From NCBI GenBank assembly GCA_049999765.1, contig JBNGIQ010009458.1, positions 62,001-126,000 on the forward strand: a DNA stretch of 64,000 nucleotides, written 5' to 3'. How positions within the stretch are numbered: position 1 is the stretch's first letter; each line of letters opens with the position of its first letter. The notes beneath the pieces were generated by a model that saw only the letters and a program-made list of their open reading frames with translations, was not told the origin of the DNA and made no database searches. This DNA is from Phaeoceros laevis. Its lineage: Eukaryota; Anthocerotophyta; Anthocerotopsida; Notothyladales. Both the position numbers and the translations under genes were made by a program. Positions 50,234 to 59,183 of this stretch are shown here, piece by piece.

Positions 50234-51502
50234 ATGGCACAGCTATCTGTCTTCTACCTAATGGTAATTGCCTACTTGTGCAGCATTCCAATGGCATTGG
50301 GCCAATGTAGCTGCGGTGAGAGTGAGTGCTGCAGCCAGAGCGGGAGCTGCGGTCTAGACCCCGAAGTGCACTGCGGGTACGGATGCCAGGCTGGGCCATG
50401 TCGGTACCACTCATCAGAGCCTCCACCATACGAACCGCCTCCCTCAGCGGGCAAGTGGGTGACGGGGGAGATGTGGGATCAACTTTTCCCCCACCGTAAC
50501 GACGAAAGGTGCCCTGCCGCTTTCTTCTATGAGCACAAATATTTTCTCACCGCTGCAGAGTCGGTACCTGATTTTGGCACCACCGGTGATGAGGAGCAAC
50601 AAAAGCGGGAGGTTGCCGCTTTCCTTGCGCACGCGGCTCACGAAACAGGGCTTCGTGAGTACAACACAACCAACCATAAGCATGGATGGACCCCTCCATA
50701 GATTAGATAGATCGATCGATCGATCACTCGTATGATTTTATTCATTGATATGGACATTTGGTAGTGATTCTTGAAATTGTGGGAATTTGTGTTGAGTATG
50801 TGCCTCTAAATATTGTGAAGGTGTTGGCACCGTCCCTGACGGGCCTCTAGCGTGGGGCTTGTGCCTCAAAGAGGAGAGCCCTTGCCTTCATTGCTGCGGA
50901 GATTACAATGCGTATCAATGCGCGGACGGCCACAACTACTGTGGGCGGGGTCCCTTGATGCTTAAATGGTAAGACTTCTGCATTATACCCATAACAATTG
51001 TCAATGATCAATTAATCAATTATACTCTATTGTCCTTCGTGTACTATAATCAATCTGCTCAAGACTTAGTCTAGAGCTCATGGATGAAAGGCTTCTCAAG
51101 GCATTGTGTGGATCGTGATCGAGTGAATTCTTCAGGAATTACGAATATGGCGCCGCAGGAGACGAGTTGGGGTTCGATGGCATCAACAACCCCGAGGCGG
51201 TGGCCCAAGACAGTGTACTCTCGTTCAAGGTGGCACTTCGAGACTGGATGCGCGGGAGGCCCCCCAAGCCTAAATACCATGATATCCTCACCGGCAAGTG
51301 GCAACCTTCAGCTGACGACTACGAAGCTCATCGACAACCAGGTTTTGGAGTCACTATTAATATCATCAACAGCGGAGAGTGCGGACATGGGTATGACATC
51401 ACCGCCAACGAGCGCATACAGATCTACACACACTTTTGCCAGATTTTGGGGGTGGAGCCAGGAGACAACCTCGATTGTGGGCAACAGTGGCCTTACACCT
51501 AA
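50234..51502 (+). CDS. Secreted GH19 endochitinase with hevein-type chitin-binding domain
   Basis: Three exons, 50234-50654, 50821-50968 and 51136-51502, give 311 aa. A signal peptide of about 23 residues is followed by a short eight-Cys chitin-binding module (residues 24-56, CCSQSGSCGL...HCGYGCQAGPC) and a Pro/Glu hinge. The GH19 domain follows: FLAHAAHETG holds the first catalytic Glu (137) and AWGLCLKEE the second (159/160). Next come YNAYQCADGHNYCGRGPLML and GFDGINNPEAVAQDSVLSFK. The C-terminal CGH..ANERIQIYTHFCQILGV and CGQQWPYT supply the last cysteines. It hydrolyses chitin of fungal walls in the apoplast as a defence enzyme (family knowledge). The hevein module has an unusually short spacing between its first two cysteines. 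Intron 1 holds a short GATC repeat. Confidence 0.94.
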
Positions 51503-53264
51503 TTTCAAATCGTGGTTGCTATCATCCATGCAATCTCAGAATCGCCCCCTTTGATCAGATTCCCATCCCGTCAGTCAAACCATCTAGCTAGCACTGCAAT
51601 TATGCTGCAATACAATTATCATCTTGATTATATATGGCTAGTAGCTGAAGTTCATAATCTTAATGTCAAAGACATTGAGAGTTACATAATACATATGTGG
51701 TGCAAGGTGTAGCTTTTAGTTATGTATTCAATAGCAGAAGAAGTTTGTAGTAGAGTCCTATCAGCCTACAGTGCAATGCTGGTAGGTTCATAAAAGTGAG
51801 CATTCTCGAGATGACTTGGGTTCGAAAATTGTTCGAAATTATTGCAACTGTCCACTACAAACCTTTGTGGAAGTGCCTAGAATTCCTGCACTCTAATATT
51901 GAATTTTTTCTTTCTCTTCTTTTAACTCTTACTCAACAATCTTGAAAATATCCATTTGGATATCCACAAATGCGGTTGTCAACAAGAGTATATAGGCCGG
52001 TTCTTCAAAATGTGAGTAAACACATGCTTTTGTAAGTTGGCTCTAGTTTTACAAAATATTGAAGATATCCATAGAACTGTGATCACAGCTTTATGCTATC
52101 ACTTAGCATTAGGCTGCTATGAGTCTTTGATATTAAACTGTCATCTTAGATTAAGCCGTCTAAGTGGTTAATGTGTACCACGTCGTGTTTGACGTACTAA
52201 CTAATATTCAAACAATATTCAAGTTGTTGTACATATGTCGAATTGCATGACCACACTGTAAACACTACCTCCTAATACACCAACAAGGCCACAAGACATT
52301 TTTTTGGTGACAAGGTTTTTTTGGTAAATAGAGTGTGGTACATAGGTCTAGGGGGTTTGCTACCCGAGGGTTAGCAAGACCCCCTTTAACTAATCTATCA
52401 TTTCTGTTTTTTCTATTTATTAAAAGGCATTTTTGGGGTTTCTTTTTAAATCTTAACTTTGTTCTTTTCCTTACAAACTTTACTCTTTTTTTCTTAACTA
52501 CTACTTAACAAGGTCGGGGTCAACCGTCCATAAGGCCATAATCATAGAGAGTTTTTCACTCCTTTCTTTATCTGACGTTCTTTCACCTTGCTTTGACTGC
52601 ACAGGAGAAAGTTTATCGATTTAGGTGTAGGGGTTAAGGCCCTGACCCAAAACCTAAAGAAACAAAGTAGTTAAAGTTCTGATGGTACATTCTGATGGCA
52701 AGGATTTGATGGCAAGGTGGGTAGATACAGAGTCCTCTAAGTTCAAATGGTGAGGTTTAGGTTTAGGTTTTGGTGTGAATTCAGATTCAAGTCTGGTCTG
52801 GTGTAGGTTCTGATTTTGGTAGATTTAGGTCATGACAAGATCTACTGGGACCAAATTCAAAGTCATTTTGTTTCAATTCATGCAATGTTATTTGCTAGCT
52901 AACATCTCCCTCCCTCCCTTGACATTTTAACTTGATCTAATATTCTTTCACCTTGGTTTGACTACATAGGAAAAAGTTATTAATTTAGGTGAAGGGGCTA
53001 AGGCACCAACCAAAAGCCTGAAGCAACAAGCCAATCGAAGTTCTGATGGCAAAATATTTTCAAAGCAAGGATCTGATGGCAAGGTAAGGCAGATACAGAG
53101 TCTTCTGATATGGGTAAGGTTCGCGTTTTGGTCTGAATTCATGTTTAGGTTTGGTCTCGTGCAAGTTCTGATTCTAGTCCATTGAATGGATTGATTGTTA
53201 GGTTTCATGAATTCTGCATCTCACGTATTTGGATCAATAACCTTTATACAGTCTGTGCGGACCA
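51503..53264. other. AT-rich intergenic DNA with a direct repeat
   Basis: No gene seen. The notable content is the diverged direct repeat 52568-52833 / 52933-53186. Confidence 0.5.
52568..53186. repeat. Diverged direct repeat, about 260 bp, spacing about 365 bp
   Basis: The two blocks share CTTTCACCTTG-TTTGACT, AATTTAGGTG-AGGGG-TAAGGC, AAGTTCTGATGG and GATACAGAGTC-TCT in the same order. Copies are at about 52568-52833 and 52933-53186. This is probably an old local duplication or a non-coding mobile element. Confidence 0.8.
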
Positions 53265-53372
53265 GTTTAGCAAGGTAGAGCAGTGCGAGTACCCAAGCAA
53301 GGCACAAGAAAATCACACACTAGTTTAGCAAGGTAGAGCGGTGTGAGAACCCAAGCAAGGCACAAGAAAATG
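53265..53372. repeat. Two-copy tandem repeat, about 57 bp
   Basis: GTTTAGCAAGGTAGAGC-GTG-GAG-ACCCAAGCAAGGCACAAGAAAAT occurs twice in a row with three substitutions, directly before the TGS1-like fragment. Confidence 0.88.
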
Positions 53373-53560
53373 GAGGTTCTCAGCCTCCCCGTTGCCTACA
53401 ATAACGCTTTCACATTTGTGGTAAGCTAATTAATTGTGTGCTATGATTGTGAAGTTCTATGTCGATATATGTATTTGCATGATGTATACGTCCTTTATGT
53501 ATTGTATAGGAGCCACGCGTAAAATTGGAATGGCATTGCAGCTATAGAACAAGGAGGACA
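53369..53560 (+). pseudogene. Possible fragment of TGS1 exon 4-intron-exon 5
   Basis: AAATGGAGG, CCTCCC and ATTTGTG followed by a GT donor resemble the end of TGS1 exon 4 (7377-7428). CTTTATGTATTG and a TAG acceptor followed by GAGCCACGCGTAAAA resemble the start of exon 5 (GAACCGCGGGCAAAA). The conceptual peptides MEVLSLP and EPRVK parallel MEALGLP and EPRAK. The frame then hits a stop. Similarity is short and judged by eye. Confidence 0.45.
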
Positions 53561-54007
53561 AGGCAATAAAAAGAGGACTCCGAGAAAAATGTTGACCATA
53601 AAACTTTGGATGGAATAGTTGGGCTGAAATATCTGATAAAAGCTGTCCACAAATTCTCGAAAGTTCACGAGGATGTGGAAAAAGACATAGATCATCAAGA
53701 GGCTAACAAAAGTTGCCCCCCTTCAAAGATAGGAACCATAACAACAACAATGTCACAATGCTTCTCATTGTTGACCCCGACAAAAGGCAACAACTGGAGG
53801 AAGAAAGTCTTATAAGGTAAGTACTACTCTCTGTAGCTTAAGCTTGGAATATAAAGGGTTTGTGTAATGTGAACATATGAAATTCATTCGAAGAACTTAC
53901 ACACATTTCTTACTTGTGATTAGATTTCTGTAGACTGCTGACACTGTCACCAATAAAAGAGCTCCGGAAATTCAAAATACTAGTATCAAAGATATAATTG
54001 AGGTCAG
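53561..54007. other. Short sequence with exon-like pieces, unassigned
   Basis: Segments 53606-53815 and about 53938-53995 have exon-like borders (AAG|GTAAGT, CTGTAG|ACTG) but contain stops or need frame changes. Possibly a decayed gene continuing into 54008-54361. Confidence 0.3.
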
Positions 54008-54361
54008 GTGATTGATGAGGCGGTCAGATGGGAGACTACTCTGTATGCTAAGAGCATATGTGGCAACGAGGTATCCGTGGGGGAAGCTCACCAACTGGCG
54101 GTGTCATTGCACAACATGCTTTGTACCCTGTGTCGCGCCGGGGATGCTTTTTTCTCGGCCATGGGGAGCACTACTGAAGGGCCCGAAGCTACAGCCAGGT
54201 TTACCTGCCACGGGGGTAACAGCCTCGTTAAAAAGTTGAAGGATGGAGCTGACAAATGGGGCAGTATGTTGGAGGCCATGGAGAATGAGACGTTCCCTCC
54301 TGCTCAAGGACGCTTTGAAGTGGGCAGCCGGCTTGCCCCGCCATCTGCAAGATTAAGCTAA
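54008..54361 (+). pseudogene. Possible last exon of a decayed gene
   Basis: The open frame of 117 codons from the position of Ile-Asp-Glu onwards (DEAVRWETTLYAKSICGNEV, then HQLAVSLHNMLCTLCRAGDA) reads like a real soluble helical protein. The preceding text encodes Ser-Ile-Lys-Asp-Ile-Ile-Glu in a different phase; a 5-bp insertion (GAGGTCAGGT for GAGGT) would account for the shift. No family recognised. Confidence 0.35.
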
Positions 54362-54650
54362 TTAGCTAGGCCTTTGATGTTTTGCGAGTTAAGGCCAAGG
54401 GCTTAGAGTCAAGGGTAGTTTTTGCGCACATCTGTCTCGGAAGAAAGTTTACATTTGGAGCTGTGAGTAGGCGTAGTTGTGCTTTTACCTAAACCTTGAA
54501 GGTTGTACATACTCTTGTTTTTACTGATTGAAGGGAAATCTTGGGAGGAATGAATGTGTCTCGGGCCTTGAGCCGATGCGTTTAACCGTGTGGTGATCGC
54601 TTAGGGGAAATTTTGGAAGGAATGAATGTATCTTGGACCTTGAATGTATA
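54362..54650. repeat. Dispersed short repeats before the SINE-like element
   Basis: AGGAATGAATGT-TCT-GG-CCTTGA occurs twice (about 54547 and 54619). GTGTGGTGATCGCTTAG occurs here and again near 55190 and 55278, inside the minisatellite region. Confidence 0.7.
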
Positions 54651-54727
54651 TGTCCCTTTGGGGACATTCAAGCGGTAAAGAACCCCGCCCCCAAAGGGGC
54701 GGCCGGGGTTCAATACCCACTCAGGGC
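54651..54727 (+). mobile_element. tRNA-like SINE head or tRNA pseudogene
   Basis: A D-arm/A-box-like CATTCAAGCGGTAAAG is followed by a strong stem CCCCGCC/GGGCGG with a 7-nt loop. A T-arm with B-box-like GGGTTCAATACCC comes next. The acceptor stem does not close, so it is not a functional tRNA. Repeats follow directly. Confidence 0.5.
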
Positions 54728-54757
54728 AGTGTGCTCTATGAATTGGTTTTCAAAAAA

Positions 54758-55283
54758 CCGTGGAATCGGTATAGCGCGGCTCCTTGCTACTACTACTACT
54801 ACCCGATGCATCAGTATAGCGCGGCTCCTTGCTACTACTACTACTACCCGATGCTCGATGAGTAGCTACCCGATGCTCGATGAGTAGTTTGGCATGCCAC
54901 GGACATGACGGCGTGCTCGATCCCAACGTGGAATCGGCATCGGTATAGCGCGGCTCCTTGCTACTACTACTACCCGATGCTCGATGAGTAGTTTGGCATG
55001 CCACGGACATGACGGCGTGCTCGATCCCAATGTGGAATCGGTATAGCGCGGCTCCTTGCTACTACTACTACTACCCGATGCTCGATGAGTAGTAATACTT
55101 GGCATGCCACGGACATGACGGCGTGCTCGATCCCAACGTGGAAACGGTATAGCGCGGCTCCTTGCTACTACTACTACCCGATGCATTTAATCGTGTGGTG
55201 ATCGCTTAGCTTAATCCCAACGTGGAATCGGTATAGCGCGGCTCCTTGCTACTACTACTACTACCCGATACCCGATGCGTGTG
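54758..55283. repeat. Minisatellite with embedded CTA triplet runs
   Basis: Six copies of a core TATAGCGCGGCTCCTTGCTA followed by (CTA)n and CCCGATG, at about 54770, 54816, 54944, 55041, 55146 and 55228. A second module GGCATGCCACGGACATGACG then GCGTGCTCGATCCCAA separates most copies. Units are about 45-125 bp because of module gain and loss. Not coding. Confidence 0.92.
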
Positions 55284-55623
55284 GTGATCGCTTAGCGTAT
55301 CTACAGGCTCGTAGTCATACTCTCTAAGCCCACAATATAGTAAGCTAGTCACTCCACTACCTGGACGAAAACTTAGAATTTGGCGCATTATGTGCATTAT
55401 CCATATTTTCAATACTAGGTCTTCTAAATAGGTGCAAACACAATGACGGAAGAAACTTCAAATCCAATGATATGAATAGATAGATGCTTTAAGCATACAT
55501 GTAAGTTCTATATATATAGTTATTCACATGCCTATCTCCACAATCTACATATGGAGGTCGTTAAGAAATGAGGTTTGTTAGAAAATGGTTTAGACTTTGG
55601 TAATCAATAAAATGTCATGGAGG
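55284..55623. other. Intergenic
   Basis: AT-rich flank between the minisatellite and tRNA-Gly. No gene seen. Confidence 0.5.
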
Positions 55624-55694
55624 GCACCGGTGGTCTAGTGGTAGAATAGTACCCTGCCACGGTACAGACCCGGGTTCGATTCCCGGCCGGTGCA
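55624..55694 (+). tRNA. tRNA-Gly (GCC), second copy
   Basis: 71 nt, identical to 44434-44504 over its full length, with anticodon GCC. Flanks differ from the first copy, except for the common G before and T after, so the duplication is old or the genes are under strong conservation. Confidence 0.98.
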
Positions 55695-55998
55695 TGCTTT
55701 AGGCTTATATACAGAGTGTTTTTCGTTTTGTTCCGGAAACCGTGGCGAGGTAGCGCAATTTGGATCTACAAGGTAGCACATGCGGGAATTGATTGCTGTC
55801 TGCTCGAAGGACGGCTGCGTCCTGATCATTTCTCTTATCCGTGACGGGCACGTTGTCGGACGGTGGTGCAGCATTCATCTCTCTCATCGAGCTATCGATC
55901 GCAAGCCTGCGGCCCGGCTGGCGACTGAGCGCAAGCAAGCACAAGAGTCCCGACGCTTGTGTTGGAAGAGCTTCTTCTGGCGGCAGGGCAGGAGGGCC
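55695..55998. other. 5' flank of the second GPAT
   Basis: The reading frame of GPAT stays open upstream to an ATG at 55780, but the extension has no family counterpart and is taken as 5' UTR. Confidence 0.55.
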
Positions 55999-57932
55999 AT
56001 GGGCATTTTCAAGTTCCTCCTCACGGGCTTATTGGCCTCCAATTCCAGATCGGCCAGCACCTGCAGCAGCCGCGGCGGTGGCAGCGGCCTGGAGGAGGAG
56101 AGCTCGAGCAATTCCCCCGCAACAGAACGCGGGGACCCGGAGCCCACGACGCCGTCGCCAGCGCTGCCGCCTCCTGTGGAAGAATGCGACCCTTCAGGGC
56201 GGGAGAAGCAGACGGTGGTGTCGGATCTGGACGGCACCCTGCTCCGCTCCGACAGCAGCTTCCCCTACTTCATGCTGGTGGCGTTCGAGGCCGGCAGCCC
56301 CCTGCGCGCCCTCCTCCTGCTGCTGCTCTCGCCGCTGGCATGGCTGCTCTACCGCTTCGTGTCGGAGGCGGCGGGCATCAAGCTCCTCATCTTCGTCAGC
56401 TACGCGGGCCTCAAGGCGTCGCAGATCGAGTGCGTCTCGCGGGCGGTGCTCACCAAGTTCTACCTGGAGGACATGCACAGCAGGGCGTACCGCGTCTTCA
56501 TCGCCTGCGGAAAGAGGCATCCACGCACGCACGCACCACTCATTGTTAGGAGATTGATGCCAGGAGAGACCTGTCTGTTGTGATGATGGCTGCTGCTGTG
56601 CCTGCTGCAGGTACGTGGTGACAGCCAACCCGCGCATCATGGTGGAACCGTTCCTCAGGGAGTACCTCCAAGTGGACGGCGTGATGGGGACAGAGATCGA
56701 GGTCACCGCCGGAGGCTACGCCACGGGACTTGTGTGCAGCTCGGGGGTCCTGGTGGGAAGCAGGAAGCGCAGAGCAGTGGAGTTGAGGTTTAGTGCCCCT
56801 CCCGACATCGGGCTCGGGGATCGGCAGAGCGACCTCGCATTTCTCTCCCTCTGCAAGGTATGTACACCAGATTGAGCGTTCTTTCGTGGATGAATGAAGG
56901 AATGGCATCCATGGCGGCTCTAGAATGGACAATGTGGTGCTCTGCAGGAGGCGTACCTGGTGCAGCGGAGCGTCAAGGTGGAGGCGGTGCCGCGGCACGA
57001 GTACCTGAAGCCGCTGGTGTTCCACGACGGGAGGCTGGTGCAGAGGCCCACTCCGGCCATGTCGCTGCTCGTCTTCCTGTGGGCGCCGGTGGGCCTCGTC
57101 CTGGCGCTGCTCCGCATGAGCATCGGCATCAGCATACCCATGTGGTGGGCGCTGCCGGTGGAGACAATGCTGGGAGTGAGGGTTCGGATCCGGGGGAAGC
57201 CCCCGGCGTCGGGCGTGGCGGAGGGCAGGAGCGGCGTGCTGTTTGTGTGCAGCCATCGCACGCTGCTGGACCCCATCTTCCTGTCCATAGCTCTCAGGAG
57301 GAACGTCACCGCCGTCACCTACTCCATCAGTCGGGTTTCAGAGGTAATTCCTTCCACATTCGATATTCATCGCGGAGACCATGCTCGTCATTCCGTTGAT
57401 GATTCTTGGAGGAGGATTCCATCTGTGGCTGCAGGTTCTGTCTCCCATCAAGACTGTTCGGCTCACTCGCTCCAGGGACAAGGACGCCAAGATGATGGCC
57501 ACGCTGCTGGGGGAAGGCGACCTGGTGGTGTGCCCCGAGGGGACGACCTGCAGGGAGCCCTTCCTGCTGCGATTCTCTTCCCTGTTTGCGGAGCTGGCAG
57601 ACAGCATCGTGCCCGTCACCATGAGCTGCCAGTTCTCCCTGTTCCACGGCACATCGGCCAGGGGGATGAAGGGCATGGACCCCTTCTTCTTCTTCATGAA
57701 CCCGTCTCCCCTCTACGAGGTCACATTCTTGGAGCAGCTGCCCATGGAGATGACCTGCGCCGGGGGCAAGTCCAGCCACGAAGTGGCCAACTACATCCAG
57801 CGCTCCTTGGGCGCCTCCCTGGGCTTCCAGTGCACCAACCTCACCCGCAGGGACAAGTACCGAATTCTGGTGGGGAACGATGGGCGTGTGCCGGAGAATT
57901 CCAAGCAGGCCAAGAAGATCGCTGGTTGCTGA
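55999..57932 (+). CDS. GPAT: Glycerol-3-phosphate 2-O-acyltransferase, GPAT4/6/8 clade (copy 2, GC-rich)
   Basis: Four exons, 55999-56516, 56611-56857, 56948-57343 and 57435-57932, give 552 aa. The HAD-phosphatase motif [12 protein letters not shown] is at residues 73-84, then [17 protein letters not shown] and [16 protein letters not shown]. Acyltransferase blocks: CSHRTLLDP (His358), [32 protein letters not shown] (about 420) and IVPVTM. The role is as for the 33-kb copy: cutin-type 2-monoacylglycerol formation at the ER. Coding GC is strikingly higher than in neighbours, which also creates long empty ORFs on other frames. Intron 1 needs a GC donor (AAGAG|GCATCC) to give the conserved [10 protein letters not shown] junction. 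Introns 1 and 3 are absent from the other copy. The start [10 protein letters not shown] was chosen because it begins a plausible N-terminus. Confidence 0.93.
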
Positions 57933-59183
57933 GGACGGCTCCTCGTTCCTGATGAATTGTCCACAAGTTTGTTTGTTCCAATTAGCTATTGATGTCATTC
58001 AGGCTTGCTGCTTGCACAAATTTATACACCAGCCAGCTGGTTGATTAGCCAACACGTATGATATGCACATTCATAAAGCGCACAAGCACGGGGAACGGTT
58101 GCATCGTTGCAAGGCAGGAAGCACACAAATTTATGATTCTTGTGATTGAAAACAAGTGCTGGCACAGAGTGAAGTACCAACAAGCAGGCAGGCCGGCAGG
58201 CGGATGAGATGTCCCTGGAGTACCTGTTGGCCAGCCCACAACCACCACATGCCAGTAGCATTCCTCTTCATTCATTTCTACACGTTATAGTGATCAATGT
58301 CAAACCGACCCCACAACACGGATACGTTGATTAGGACAAGGACCTCCTTGCACTGCAGAATCAGCTACTAGCGTACATGTTATCTCACTCGAATTAATCT
58401 ATCTATCTAGCTCGCTGTTCTTTTTAACTGGGCACAAAGTCACGACTCACGACAGCAAGCAAGACCACAACGCATCCCATCATTAAATGCACTGCACCAG
58501 CAGTACACATCTACCACCAACTCCACAGTGTAAGCTCTCACCTCTTCACAGCCGAAGCTGGCGTACTCTGCGCGCCGCGGGTGGTTATGTCAACCGTGCC
58601 TGTTGACTCAGTCCACCAACTGCCCTGGCCCTAGGACAGCATTTGGAACCGCAGGGCACAGTATACCTCACTTAAGCATATGAACAGACTGAGGCATGTA
58701 CTGCTTCAAATATTTTCTTTGGCTGAAACATTGCAAAATCTTCGTTTACTGCTCTGCTGCTGATGCATAGCTAGACTGCTATGCAGCGAAATCTGCTACA
58801 ATGGGCAAGTGCCAATGGGCAGCTGCCTGGTATTCCTAAGGACCACCACCTGTGATCACCCGGGTGGTCCAGCCACACAACCGAAATGAGTTGCCGGATC
58901 TCAAACCTAATCCAGAAGATGCCATAGGTTCTAAAGCAGGGGCATCGGGGCCTTTGTCAACTTACAACATTCTGACCCCATCAAAACACAGTGCTACATT
59001 AGAACCTTGAGACAATTGCAACCAATGAGCTTACAGTCGCTTGCGAGGACATGGTTCGCAACCTTCTTCTCTGCGATAATAAGCCAATTCACCATTCCTC
59101 CATACAGAGTAAGCTTCCAAGAAGAAAACCCGACAAACTTCTGAAGACCAAGACTTCGTCTTTGCCCCTCGACGCACATTCTC
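57933..59183. other. Convergent 3' flanks of GPAT and PP2AA
   Basis: About 1.25 kb without a supported gene. Confidence 0.5.

Noticed and set aside
54758-55283. CRISPR-like appearance of the regularly repeated block
   Set aside because: The spacers are themselves repeats, spacing is irregular, and this is plant nuclear DNA; it is a minisatellite.
55635-55874. Minus-strand ORFs across tRNA-Gly
   Set aside because: They read antisense through a tRNA gene and have no protein-like features.
56546-57318. Long minus-strand and +1/+2 frame ORFs (up to 238 codons) across the second GPAT
   Set aside because: They exist because the GPAT exons are very GC-rich and stop-poor; the peptides are Arg/Ala/His-rich with no domains and cross GPAT introns.
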